A stretch of DNA of 42,701 nucleotides, from assembly GCA_964547015.1 (NCBI GenBank), contig CAZJKT010000007.1, positions 1-42,701 of the forward strand, written 5' to 3'. This stretch comes from JAFGCN01 sp964547015. Lineage in GTDB: Archaea > Aenigmatarchaeota > Aenigmatarchaeia > QMZS01. The notes under the pieces are model-generated. The model was not told where the DNA came from, did not search any database, and saw nothing but the letters and a program-made list of their open reading frames with translations. A program made the position numbers and the translations under genes. Below are positions 23,935-33,642 of this stretch, in pieces. Each line of letters starts with the position of its first letter. Positions within the stretch are counted from its first letter, which is position 1.

Positions 23935-25540
23935 TGTGTCGAAGGGGGACCTTGAGAGCCTTATAGGCAAAAATTTCAGTGAGGAAGAGCTTGAGTCTGC
24001 CCTTATGTTTGCAAAAGGCGAGCTTGATGAAGCTGATGGGGACAATATAAAGGTTGATATCAAGGATACAAACCGGCCTGATTTGTGGAGCGTTGAAGGG
24101 ATGGCCAGGGAGATAAAGCACCATTTGGGAAATCCTGATTTTTTTGAAGCTGAGGATTCTAAGGTTGTTGTTTTTGCGGAGCCCGAGCTTAAGGATATTA
24201 GGCCATATATTTCCTGCTGTTTTGTTAAGGGAATCTCTTTTAGTGATGGTATGATTAAGGACCTGATGGGGTTGCAGGAGAGGCTTCATGCCCAGATTGG
24301 GAGAAACCGCGAGAAAGTTGCGATTGGGATTTCAGACTTTGGGCAGATTTGCCCGGATATTTCCTACAAATTGGCCACAAATGACCTTAAATTTCCACCT
24401 CTGGGACATACAGAGCTTATGTCCCCAAAAGAAATTCTCGATAAGCACGAAAAAGGAATAGAATATAAGGGCCTTGTAAAAAAGGGCATACCTATTCTTG
24501 TCGACAGCAAAAATCAGGTAATCTCCATGCCGCCGATTATAAATTCCAATACTTTGGGGAGAATTGATGAAAATGTGAAAGATGTGTTTATAGATGTTAC
24601 GGGCACAGACAAAAAGCTTGTTGACCTGACCCTTCTTGTTCTTGCAATGAACTTTCAGGAAAGAGGAGGGAAGGTTTATCGGGTGAAAATAAAAGACTTT
24701 GAGGGGGAGCGGATGTCGCCTGACTTAAGCGAGGTCGTGGCGCAAGCAAGCCTTTCTGAGTGCAGTGAAATTTGCGGGCTTGAGCTCGACGCCAAAACTA
24801 TTATCGGGCTTCTTTCACGTTCGGGGGCAAGGGCTGAGGCAAATGGAGATACAATTATTGCGCGCTACCCGGCCCACCGAAAAGATGTTTTTGGATCAAG
24901 GGATATTATAGAGGACATTTTGATTTCTTACGGATACAATAACCTCACTTCCCAAAAGCCGAATATTGCAACCCAAGGGGGTGAGAGCAGAAGTGAGCGG
25001 CTTATGGGTGTTGTTGAAGACATAATGGTGGGGTGCGGCTTTCAGCAGGCAATATCTTTTGCGCTCACAAATGAGGAAACTGAGAATGCAAAAATGCGCC
25101 TTGAAGGAAGTCTTTGTCGGATAACCAATCCTATGAACAAAAATTACACTGCTGTAAGGAGGAGCCTTTTGCCTTGCCTGATGGATTTTCTGTCAAAAAA
25201 CAGGCACAATGAATTTCCCCAAAGGGTGTTTGAAGCGGGCAGGGTTGCGGATGGAGCCGGGTGTGAGAAATTTAGCGTTTCTGCGATTATTTCAAACTCT
25301 GCTGTGAATTATGAGGAAATCTCCTCGATTCTTGAGGCCCTTATAGCAAACCTTGGCTTTAATCTTTCTCTTGAACGGGCGGATGACCCTCGATTTATTT
25401 TGGGAAGGTGCGCAAAGGCGATTGTTGATGGCGTTGAGCGCGGGATTGTCGGGGAAATCCATCCCGAAGTTATACAGAATTTCGGGCTTGAGGCTCCGGT
25501 TTTAGGGTTTGAAGTTGAGCTGGGTTTTTTGATAGGGTAG
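23921..25540 (+). CDS. pheT: Phenylalanyl-tRNA synthetase beta subunit
   Basis: A 539-residue archaeal-type beta subunit, without the bacterial N-terminal OB-fold. The N-terminal region has KVDIKDTNRPDLWSVEGMAREI, then the B3/B4 editing region (about 100-260) where Tyr-tRNA-Phe is hydrolysed, a B5 domain with YPAHRKDVFGSRDIIEDILISYGYNN, and a C-terminal catalytic-like class II domain that lacks active-site residues and pairs with PheS. The ATG is inside the last codons of pheS (14-base overlap), so subunit synthesis is coupled. No truncation is seen. Confidence 0.95.
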   Translation: MPKIDVSKGDLESLIGKNFSEEELESALMFAKGELDEADGDNIKVDIKDTNRPDLWSVEGMAREIKHHLGNPDFFEAEDSKVVVFAEPELKDIRPYISCCFVKGISFSDGMIKDLMGLQERLHAQIGRNREKVAIGISDFGQICPDISYKLATNDLKFPPLGHTELMSPKEILDKHEKGIEYKGLVKKGIPILVDSKNQVISMPPIINSNTLGRIDENVKDVFIDVTGTDKKLVDLTLLVLAMNFQERGGKVYRVKIKDFEGERMSPDLSEVVAQASLSECSEICGLELDAKTIIGLLSRSGARAEANGDTIIARYPAHRKDVFGSRDIIEDILISYGYNNLTSQKPNIATQGGESRSERLMGVVEDIMVGCGFQQAISFALTNEETENAKMRLEGSLCRITNPMNKNYTAVRRSLLPCLMDFLSKNRHNEFPQRVFEAGRVADGAGCEKFSVSAIISNSAVNYEEISSILEALIANLGFNLSLERADDPRFILGRCAKAIVDGVERGIVGEIHPEVIQNFGLEAPVLGFEVELGFLIG

Positions 25541-25644
25541 GTTTTTGGGAATTTTTCTCAGGTAGCCGGACAGGCAGTATATCCCTTAGAAGCCCAATAG
25601 GGAAGAATTAATAAACCCTTGTTATTTATAAACCTCATTTACTT

Positions 25645-26403
25645 ATGGTTATTTTAGCTGAGCTTGTTGATTTTTTGGATAGAGAGCTTGACAATTTCGG
25701 AATTTCCGATTCTTCTTTTAACGGGCTGCAGTTTGAGGGAAGGCCTGAAATAAAAAAAGCGATGTTTGCGGTTGATTCCGGAATTGAGGTTTTTGAGGCG
25801 GCGGCTCGCGAGAATGCGGATATCTTAATTGTTCACCACGGGATTTTCTGGAGGGAGGCAAATCCTTCGGTTACGGGGGTAATGAAAAGGCGGCTGGACA
25901 TTCTTTATAAAAGCCAAATATCTCTTTACGCATCTCACCTGCCTTTGGACCGCCATCATAAATACGGGAACAATGCCCGCATTATAAATTTATTGGGCGC
26001 GGAGATTAGGGAAGGGTTTGTTTTTCGCGAGGGAAAAAATATTGGTTGGATAGGGGAATTTACGGGGCCCAAAAAGCTTGAAAATATACAGCTTAAGCTT
26101 GAGCAAGAGATTGGCGATAAATTCCTAATTCTGCCTTTTGGGAAAAAGGAGATAAAGTCGCTTGCGGTATGCAGCGGTGGCGCAGGCCATCAGGAATTTT
26201 ATAGTGCTTTGTCAAAGGGGGTTGATTTGTATATAACAGGAGAGGCTTCGGATATCTACCACGCGGCAAAAGATGCGGGGCTGAATGTTATTTTTGCGGG
26301 GCACCATGCAACAGAAACCTTTGGGGTAAAAGCCCTTAGTTCTCTTGTGGGTAAAAAATTTGGAATTGAAGCAGTATTCAGGGATATTAAGACAGGTCTT
26401 TGA
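25645..26403 (+). CDS. NIF3-family dinuclear metal protein
   Basis: A 252-residue member of the NIF3 (YbgI/DUF34) family. Metal ligands are visible in LIVHHGIFW (His64, His65), in the SHLPLDRHH segment, and in FAGHHATE near the C-terminus. Proteins of this family are toroidal hexamers with two metal ions per subunit. Some relatives have GTP cyclohydrolase I-like annotation, but their activity is uncertain. The interval before it (25541-25644) ends with a TATA-like TTATTTATAAAC about 15-25 bases before the ATG. It converges on the metallopeptidase gene. Confidence 0.88.
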   Translation: MVILAELVDFLDRELDNFGISDSSFNGLQFEGRPEIKKAMFAVDSGIEVFEAAARENADILIVHHGIFWREANPSVTGVMKRRLDILYKSQISLYASHLPLDRHHKYGNNARIINLLGAEIREGFVFREGKNIGWIGEFTGPKKLENIQLKLEQEIGDKFLILPFGKKEIKSLAVCSGGAGHQEFYSALSKGVDLYITGEASDIYHAAKDAGLNVIFAGHHATETFGVKALSSLVGKKFGIEAVFRDIKTGL

Positions 26404-26469
26404 ATCTTAAGTAGGATTTTGGGGTTTGCGGCAAATCCATGAAGCAATATACTTAAATGGACCGAAGGG

Positions 26470-27879
26470 CTACAGATTGAGTGACATCCAAAACCCCCTA
26501 AAAAGATCCAAGATATAATCCAGAAGGCCTCTAATCTGCCCGTAAATATCCTGCTCTAAGGCAGACCTTTCCGGAAGGACGGGTGTTGGGACATAATAGC
26601 GGAATTCCGCCCCTTCAACTTTAGGTATAAGAAAGCTCATTTCATTTAGGCTTTTTGAGCAGGCTTTTATTTCAGGGAGGCTTTTTGAGAGGCACGGCTC
26701 AAACCTGGAGCCAAGTATCTCCTCAACGAGGCTGTTTCTCTCAAATGGGTCTGAGACGGGCCCTTCAATCTCAAGAAACTTCCTGTAAGCTTTGTGAAGC
26801 CTCGCCCCGTCGTCTTTTAAATATTCCCTTATAAAAAGCTCGGAAAAGGCATAACCGAAGTCCCGGTCATATTCGCTTTGCGGGCTCCAAAGATACATAT
26901 AGCCATCGCCCGAAATGTAATAGTCAAGAAGGTCTTTTGGCCCCTTCATTGGGCTTAGGGTATATATTGTGTTTTTTTCGCGCCATTGCTTTTCCTCCCC
27001 GAAAAGCTCAGGCTTTTGCTCGCCCATCAGGCGGTAAACAGCGGAAGTTACATAGCACGCAACCCCTTCATCAAACCAGCTTATTTCCGTCTTATCCCAG
27101 CTTAAGGCAAAAGAATTTACCCCGTGGGTTGCCTCGTGGATTATAGTTGCAATAATGTCATTTGGGTTTTTGGTTTCTTTTACGAGAATCATCCCGTTGA
27201 ATGTCCCGGCGCTCCAGTCCATATATTCCTTGCTGTATTCCTGCTCAGGCAGAAGCGCTATTCCGAATTTTACCGGAGTCTTTATGCCGGTAACCCCTTC
27301 AATTATAGAAAAATATTTTTCCGCCTCATCAAGGTCTATGTCCGCATTTGTGAAAAAGTTTTCGCTTGTTGTCTTCCCTCCAAAAACCAGCCTCACACTG
27401 GCAGGGCCTTCCTTTTTGGCCCTTATCTCATCTTCACCGTATTCCACCAAGGCATTCGGGACGAAAAAATAAGGGAAATTTTCTTTAGTCCTAATGTAGG
27501 TTGATTTGTTTTCAAACCCAAAAAGGCCCAATTCTGCAAAATCAAGCCCCCCAATTTCTTTCCACTCGCCTATGCTGAAATATATCTCGACAACCCTTAT
27601 TCTTGCCTTGAGGTTATTTGTTTTTAGGGTGAGGCTTCCGCTATTTTTGTCATAGTTGTAAGTAATATCGCCTTTCTCATCATATACCCCAACTACATTT
27701 GCTTCCTTTGGCAGGCTTACTGAAAGCTCCCAATAATCAAGGGGCTTTTCTGAACTCAAAACCATTGTTGAATTTATATAAATTGCCCCGTTAAGGCTTA
27801 TTTCATGGATAACTTCAGAAAAGCAGGGTGGGATAAATAGGGTGAAAAGCAGAACAAAGCCCAACAGATTATTTTTCAT
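26470..27879 (-). CDS. Secreted HEATH-motif metallopeptidase
   Basis: A 469-residue protein with an N-terminal signal peptide (LLGFVLLFTLFIPPCFS). Residues about 25-165 form a beta-rich domain. The catalytic zinc site is HEATH (His248, Glu249, His252), with a downstream Glu271 in WFDEGVA as third ligand, the gluzincin arrangement of M1/M61-type peptidases. The C-terminus ends in a short hydrophobic helix (GQIRGLLDYILDLFRGFWMSL) that might contact the membrane. It is probably extracellular and, together with the coiled-coil protein upstream (47 bases apart, same strand), may form an envelope unit. The substrate is unknown. Confidence 0.8.
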   Translation of the reverse strand: MKNNLLGFVLLFTLFIPPCFSEVIHEISLNGAIYINSTMVLSSEKPLDYWELSVSLPKEANVVGVYDEKGDITYNYDKNSGSLTLKTNNLKARIRVVEIYFSIGEWKEIGGLDFAELGLFGFENKSTYIRTKENFPYFFVPNALVEYGEDEIRAKKEGPASVRLVFGGKTTSENFFTNADIDLDEAEKYFSIIEGVTGIKTPVKFGIALLPEQEYSKEYMDWSAGTFNGMILVKETKNPNDIIATIIHEATHGVNSFALSWDKTEISWFDEGVACYVTSAVYRLMGEQKPELFGEEKQWREKNTIYTLSPMKGPKDLLDYYISGDGYMYLWSPQSEYDRDFGYAFSELFIREYLKDDGARLHKAYRKFLEIEGPVSDPFERNSLVEEILGSRFEPCLSKSLPEIKACSKSLNEMSFLIPKVEGAEFRYYVPTPVLPERSALEQDIYGQIRGLLDYILDLFRGFWMSLNL

Positions 27880-27926
27880 AAATTAAGAGCAAATAATCCT
27901 TAAGAGATTGGAATGGGTTCTGCAAT

Positions 27927-28646
27927 TTAGCAACTGAGCTTCTTTATATCGTCCTCGTCATATTCTTCAGCGCTGGGCCCAAATCCGCATGTGTATAAGC
28001 TTCCTGATTTGTAACAGCACCTTACCCTATCATCCTCCATGATATAATATCTGTAGCCTTCATCATAGAAATCACAGCATCGGTAATTTGCCAGATTTGA
28101 TTCAGCCTTTTCAAGGGCTTTTTGAAGCCGCTCTTCAGTCCCTTTCAATACCGCAAGCTCGGTTTGGGCTTCGCCAAGGTCCTTATTGCAGAAATTAAGG
28201 TTTGTAAAAAGCTGGGAAACATTATCTTTAAGGTCGATTATTTCCATCCCTTGAGAAGCCCTTTGCTGTTGGCAGACAGTAAGCTCCTGCCCAAGGGCAT
28301 TTTTTTGCGTTTCACAGGAATTAACATTTGCCTGCAGAGAAAGCCGGGCATCTTCAAGGAGGTTTACTTTGCCTGAGAGCTCTGCCGACTTTACATAGCA
28401 GTCTGAAAGTTCGCCTTGGCAGGTGTCAAGTTCGCTGTTAGTCTTCATATAATTTCCTGTAAAAGTGCCGCCTACTATCAGCAAAAGTATAAGGCCCATG
28501 GCAATTGCCGGAACCTTTTTGTTCTCGCTTAAGCTTTGCATAAGCCGGTTAAGCTTTTCTTTCATTTCGCGAGATTTTGAATTATTATATGTCAAAAGAT
28601 TTTGGCCTTGTCTTGATTCAGGCTCATAATTGTATCCTTCACCCAT
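27927..28646 (-). CDS. Single-pass coiled-coil membrane protein with Cys-rich end
   Basis: A 239-residue protein. There is a basic cytoplasmic head, one membrane helix (VPAIAMGLILLLIVGGTFTGNYM, about 43-66), then about 110 residues of coiled coil with regularly placed Cys (DTCQGELSDCYVK…SCETQKNALGQELTVCQQQR), and a compact C-terminus with CC and CG pairs (YRCCDFYDEGYRYY…RCCYKSGSLYTCGF). The Cys suggest disulfides outside the cell. An internal Met28 is an alternative start. No known family was recognised. It lies upstream of the secreted peptidase and is divergent from the giant surface protein. Confidence 0.7.
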   Translation of the reverse strand: MGEGYNYEPESRQGQNLLTYNNSKSREMKEKLNRLMQSLSENKKVPAIAMGLILLLIVGGTFTGNYMKTNSELDTCQGELSDCYVKSAELSGKVNLLEDARLSLQANVNSCETQKNALGQELTVCQQQRASQGMEIIDLKDNVSQLFTNLNFCNKDLGEAQTELAVLKGTEERLQKALEKAESNLANYRCCDFYDEGYRYYIMEDDRVRCCYKSGSLYTCGFGPSAEEYDEDDIKKLSC

Positions 28647-28824
28647 AAAATAAAGAGCATGTTTACTATATATTGCGTTTTGGCGATTGTTCTTTTGGGC
28701 GTTATTATCGATTTCATAATAAGGGTAACTCCTAAAGGGTGTTCTAAATGGGGGATTTTGCCGGCTAAAAGCCCATCAGGCAGATGGTGAGTTAACTATG
28801 ATATATTAATTAACAGAAATACTC

Positions 28825-28838
28825 AAGTATATATACTT
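28825..28838 (+). promoter_or_regulatory. Palindromic TATA element of the surface-protein gene
   Basis: The perfect palindrome AAGTATATATACTT ends 20 bases before the ATG at 28858 and can serve as TATA box. The rest of 28647-28824 contains no ORF of note; it must also hold the divergent promoter for the coiled-coil gene. Confidence 0.5.
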
Positions 28839-28857
28839 AAAGAACCGAGATATAATA

Positions 28858-31800
28858 ATGGCGGCTCTTTTGAGTGGGGTGTCTTCAAGACACGAGAGAG
28901 TATTGCTTGCTTGCGCGGTTTTTATGATTCTCTTGGCTCTGGTGTATGCTGCAGGGCATAGCGTAACTCCCAATGAGCCTGCAAATGAAGCTAATCTTAC
29001 TTTGCCTGTTACATTTAACTGTAGCGCTTCAGATGATGTAGGCTTAGTTAATATTTCTCTGTACCTCTGGGACTCGGAAGGTTCTCCTGCGGGCTTTAAT
29101 ACAACTGAGGTAACGGGCACATCTAACCAGTCCACTTGGGAGTACTCAAGCTATGATAATTTGCCTATCGGGACATATAGATGGGCCTGCAATTCTTACA
29201 ATACAACTTCAAACTCCACATGGAGCGCTAACAGAACATTATATATATATGAAACCGACCCGCCGCAGCTCATACTTAACCAAACAAACACAACTCAGGT
29301 TATTGCGGGAGGCCAAGCTTATATCTNNNNNNNNNNNNNNNNNNNNNNNNNNNNNNNNNNNNNNNNNNNNNNNNNNNNNNNNNNNNNNNNNNNNNNNNNN
29401 NNNNNNNNNNNNNNNNNNNNNNNNNNATCTCAGTAAAGGTTAACGCAACAGACTACTTCGGAAACACGGGAGAAAGCGATGAAATGACAGCTTCACTTAC
29501 AGAAAACCTGCCGCCGCAGCTAATACTTAACCAAACAAACACAACTCAGGTTATTGCGGGAGGCCAAGCTTATATCTCAACAAACTGGAATGAAACAAGC
29601 CTTGGCGAAGGAAACATGACCTGCGCTCTCTACAGCTCAGGAGCCTTAAACCAAACCATAAGCGTAAACACCTCTTGGTGCAACTTCACAATCACAGCCC
29701 AAAACTCAGATTACCCTTACTTAAACCTCACAGTTAACGCAACCGACACCTACTCAAACTCGGCAATGTCAGGCGCAATGATAGTTCTGGTCAATGAAAC
29801 AGAAAACCCAAGCATTGCCCTAAACCAGACCAATGCACCGATTAATGCGGGAGAAACCCTTGAAGTCTACACGCAATGGAATGACCTGACACTCGGGCAA
29901 TACAACCTTACCTGCCACCTTTTCATTGACGGAACCCTTAACCAATCCAAAGAGTCCAATGGAATATGGTGCAACTTCACCTATGAAACCGCTCTTTCAG
30001 ATTACCCTTCAATCTCAGTAAAGGTTAACGCAACAGACTACTTCGGAAACACGGGAGAAAGCGATGTTATGTCGGCAGGGGTTATAGATACTGTGGCTCC
30101 GCAAATTCCTTCAGGGGGGCTTTTGATATATGAGACCGGAAGCTCTGAAATATACTCAATATCCGAAAGCCCAACAATAACAACAAGCGGAAACATTACA
30201 ATTAGCTGGACTATTGTTGAGGAAAATCTAAACCAAACCAGACTCTACATTGACGGGATTTTGGCCCATACCTCAACCGGTAATGAGCCGTCTTATTCAG
30301 CCAATCTATCAGCAGGGACCCGAACCCTTAAGTTTGAAGCTGAGGATTTATCAGGAAACGAAAATTTAACAGCAAATTATACGGTAAGGTTAAATTCGCA
30401 GGAGGATGTTGATGCGCTGATGCTTCAGATTGAAGCAGACTCAAATATTGAGTCAGCAACTCTCAAAAATGAGGGCGGCGATAAGTCAGGAACGGGCTGG
30501 CTTAATGAAACACTTACCCTTGAGCTTTTGCTGAATGTTTCAGGAGTGCAGGCGATTGTTGAAATAATAGAATTTAATGGCCTGAATGCCAACTGGAACA
30601 GGACAAACTTCACCTCTGTTGTGGCAGCCGACTCTTCTCAGGCTAATCGCGCGCGCATATCTGCGGGCACAAATGTTACCTTGATAATGCTTTTAAACAG
30701 CTTTTCGGACTTTTTGGCCTCAGGCAGTTTTGGCTATGGCGCAAAAATATTTTTCAACCAAAGCGCTGAAGGGCTTGATGTATTATATATAGCCGATGAT
30801 GTCGGGAATGAGGTTTATGTGCTGGAGACATGCGAAGGAGGGACACCTCCAACCGGGGCAATAACCATTGAGAACATGTGCTATATAAACGGGACTGAAA
30901 ATGTTACCTTATATGTGCCTCACCTTTCAGGCGGAGCCCTTGCAAATGACACAATAGCTCCGATAATCAGCCTGACCTCCCCCGCAAATTCAAGCGAAAT
31001 AAACAACAGTTACTTCACATTCAGCTTCTCTGTAAATGAAACTAACCCGGAGGCTGATTTTTGCTGGTATAACCTGACGAACGGGACGGATTCTGTTCAG
31101 GAAACAATTCTTGCTTCAGAGATAGATTGGGTTGGCACAAGGGGGAGCTATGCCCTGAAGGTATTTGCCCTCTCGCAGGGGGACCACAACCTTACCCTTA
31201 ACTGCTCTGACCAAAATAGCCAAAGCTCTCAGGAAAGGGTTCAGTTCTCGGTGGCGGATACAACACCCCCTCAAATAGAAAGCATTTCTGCTTCAAGCTC
31301 AGGCGCAACTACAATTACGGTTACACTTACAGCCACAACAGATGAGCCTGCTATATGCAAGTACAGCCTGCAGGATATAACAAACTTCTCGCAAATGTCG
31401 CTTTTCTCAACAACCGGCGGGCGGACTCATACAAAACAGTTTACCTATACTTCTAACAGCTCAGGGTATTATTATTTACTTTGCGAAGATGAGGAAGGAA
31501 ATACTATGCCTGAGAATAACAGGACTGCCTATAATGCGCAGATAGTTTCCGGCGATACCCCGCCTGCCGACCCTGTATATACAGGAGGCTCGGGTTCTTC
31601 CGGCTCTTTTTGGGTAATGGTATATGGAGCAACCGAAGATGAATTAAAGGAAGGCTACTCCAAATCGCTTTCAAAAGGCCACCGCATAAGGTTTAATTTT
31701 GAGGGTGAAGTGCATCATGTAGGGCTTGTGGATATATTGGGCGGAAAAGCTATAATAAATGTTTCAAGCGCTCCGCAACAGGCTTCGATTTTAGAGGGTG

Positions 31801-32231
31801 AGGGCAGAATGTTTAACCTTAATGGAGACGGGTATTATGATATATTAGTCAAGATACTCAGCCTTGCCGAAAATTCTGCAATAGTGTGGGTGGGGGAGAT
31901 ACACTCAAAGATTGAATCCCCTCCAACACAAAAGCCGACGATAAAAGAGGAAATAATTAGCCCTCCTGTGGCCGAGCCAAAAGATAGCGTCTGTGTTGAG
32001 AATAGCAGAAAATGCGTTGCCTCAGAAGTGCATGAATGCAGGAACGGACAGTGGGTTGTAGTGGAACTATGCTCATGGGGGTGCGACTCTCAAAAATCCG
32101 CTTGCCTGCCCCCTCCTCAAGACGAACCGAAAGGAAGGCCTGCAGGCTCCTTTGAGCTTGCAATTCTTTTGGTGCTGGTTATGGTGTTGCTGATTGTAGG
32201 CTACACAAAAAGAAAGAAGGTTTATTGGTAA
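28858..32231 (+). CDS. Giant repeat-containing surface protein, interrupted by an assembly gap
   Basis: One gene split by 100 N. The 5' part (28858-29326) encodes a signal peptide (LLACAVFMILLALVYAA) and the first Ig-like unit. The 3' part resumes at 29427 in another frame and runs to 32231. Repeats of about 95-100 residues share N-Q-T-N, W-C-N-F-T and D-Y-P…VNAT elements and are packed with N-x-S/T sequons. The C-terminal third has further beta-sandwich modules, a Cys-rich knot (VCVENSRKCV…CLPPP) and a final membrane helix (FELAILLVLVMVLLIVGY) followed by a basic end. It is an anchored, probably glycosylated adhesin or envelope protein. If the gap is 434 bases, frames join and the protein is about 1235 residues. 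Confidence 0.85.
29260..29577 (+). repeat. Long near-identical repeat broken by the gap
   Basis: Bases 29260-29326 match 29511-29577 with one mismatch, and 29427-29481 are identical to 30012-30066. Together these define a repeat period of 585 bases (195 codons) once the missing bases are restored, long enough to have stopped short-read assembly. Confidence 0.8.
29327..29426. other. Assembly gap (100 N)
   Basis: Exactly 100 N, a conventional placeholder for an unknown length. Repeat arithmetic predicts 434 bases, or 434 plus multiples of 585; 434 leaves a remainder of 2 on division by 3, which is what is needed to keep the frame. Confidence 0.95.
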
Positions 32232-32416
32232 TATTTCATGATTCAGCTTTTGGTCTTTAGATCTGATTTTCAAAAACCCCCTGACTCTTTTTTTGGATAC
32301 TATTCGAGCGGAATATTTTGCCGTCCATTAAGGGAACAGATGTATTTTTGAGGAAACCCGCATTCCCGAAATGTCGGAGCAGATGCAGGCCGGAAGTCCG
32401 AGGCTAAACCCTTTTT
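32232..32416. other. Intergenic interval with a possible structured RNA
   Basis: No gene is seen. Within 32351-32416, GCAT (32360-32363) can pair with ATGC (32383-32386) around TCCCG/CGGA. A second small hairpin (32389-32404) follows, then a T-run (32411-32415). A TATA-like GGAATATTTT lies near 32310. This could be a small RNA on the plus strand or just a 3' untranslated region; support is weak. Confidence 0.2.
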
Positions 32417-32629
32417 CTAAAAGACTCGCTTTATATGAGGTTTAGTGGTCGGGAAGAGATAATAAAGACCTGCAAATAATGCAAACAGAGAGGATAATAA
32501 TAACCCGCGGAATGCAGTTGCAGCATAGGTTCTGGGATACTTAGAAGACAAAATCAAAGGAAAGACTATTTTCCTTCTTGGGGCAAGGATTTCCTTCAAG
32601 CGGAATAAGTCTGCTGTTTTAGCGGCCAA
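32417..32629 (-). CDS. Doubtful small membrane protein without ATG
   Basis: A 70-residue frame from a TTG codon, with one strong hydrophobic segment (GLLLSSLFALFAGLYYLF) and basic flanks. The same frame stays open upstream through 32640-32750, encoding protein-like sequence (TGGTPDFEKIESDINLTWDD) and overlapping the end of the TadC-like gene, but it has no ATG or GTG. It could be a real gene using TTG or a rare start, or a degraded remnant. It is the only coding candidate in 32232-32712. Confidence 0.35.
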   Translation of the reverse strand: MAAKTADLFRLKEILAPRRKIVFPLILSSKYPRTYAATAFRGLLLSSLFALFAGLYYLFPTTKPHIKRVF

Positions 32630-32712
32630 ATCATCCCAAGTGAGGTTTATATCACTTTCTATTTTCTCGAAGTCTGGTGTGCCGCCGGTTATTAAGTCTC
32701 TTAATGCCCTAA

Positions 32713-33642
32713 TCAGAATACCGCAAAGGAGGACAATACTATAAACTTGACAAAGTAGAAAAGGCTCATATTAATAAAGAGAAGTATTGGTATAAACTTT
32801 ATTCCGGAAAATTCCCTTCCGTCCGATATTAAGCCTATCAGCAGGGACCCGAATATTGAAGACACTATAAGCAGGCCGATTTGGTAATAGAGAAGAAACT
32901 CTTTAGAGATATCAACGCCTGTGAGCGAAAGCGATACAAATCCGGTGTTAAGGGTTTCTGTAGGAAGTATGGCCCCAAGGCCTATTAATGTTTCGACAAG
33001 GAACAGGGATGCGGAGAAAAGTATCGGGGCCCCAAAGCCTATTGCAAGGAAAATGAACATGCTATATGACGCAACCTGGGCCTTTATGTCTTTTTTGAGC
33101 ATCATTGTGCTTTTCAGGTCATCGGCAAGCCCATCCAATAATGATGAAAGGTTTCCGCCGCGGGTTATTCCTTCGGTAATCAGGCCGACAGTCTTTCTCA
33201 AGGTTTCGGAGTCTATATTTTCGCTGATTTTCATAAAGGCAACTCTTATCGGGCTTCCAAGCATTAATGCTTTTCCAGCTTCCTTGATTTGGATGCTTAG
33301 GGGCCCGAATTCAGGCCTTGCGCTTTCTATAAATGCCCTTTCAGGAATGACTCCCGCCCGAAGGTTTGAGGATATAAGCCTTAAGGCATCTGGAAGAAGC
33401 TCTTCAGCTATTTTTGCCCTATTTTTGGCAATAGACATTACAACTACATGGATTGTTAGCTCAGCTACACCCAAAAGAACCAGTACTGCAAGGCATCCGA
33501 CCGCCCCAAATATCAGATAGGCAACTCCGCTTAGAAAAATAAACACCAAGGGCAGGCCGAGAGTCAGTTTTAAGAAGGACTCTGCCTCAATTTTCAGCCC
33601 GCTGTTTTTCAGCTGCTTTCCCACCCATATTGCGTATTTCAT
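32713..33642 (-). CDS. TadC/GspF-like pilus membrane protein (second copy)
   Basis: A 309-residue type II secretion F-domain protein, the membrane platform of type IV pili and related machines. Two hydrophobic segments lie near the N-terminus. Then comes the cytoplasmic helical F domain with ELLPDALRLISSNLRAGVIPERAF and GGNLSSLLDGLADDL (about 80-190), the hallmark of the family, followed by three to four C-terminal membrane segments. It overlaps the preceding gene by four bases (ATGA), being the last gene of the leftward operon. Together with its neighbour it replaces the single double-domain FlaJ-type protein. Its partner ATPase is two genes upstream. Confidence 0.85.
   Translation of the reverse strand: MKYAIWVGKQLKNSGLKIEAESFLKLTLGLPLVFIFLSGVAYLIFGAVGCLAVLVLLGVAELTIHVVVMSIAKNRAKIAEELLPDALRLISSNLRAGVIPERAFIESARPEFGPLSIQIKEAGKALMLGSPIRVAFMKISENIDSETLRKTVGLITEGITRGGNLSSLLDGLADDLKSTMMLKKDIKAQVASYSMFIFLAIGFGAPILFSASLFLVETLIGLGAILPTETLNTGFVSLSLTGVDISKEFLLYYQIGLLIVSSIFGSLLIGLISDGREFSGIKFIPILLFINMSLFYFVKFIVLSSFAVF

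Noticed and set aside
28858..32231. Frameshifted pseudogene of the surface protein
   Set aside because: The frame change coincides with the 100-N placeholder, and the repeat-based gap length restores the frame.
32232..32300. C/D box small RNA (CTGA boxes near 32263 and 32281)
   Set aside because: No proper C box (RTGATGA) is present upstream; the CTGA words are too common to count.
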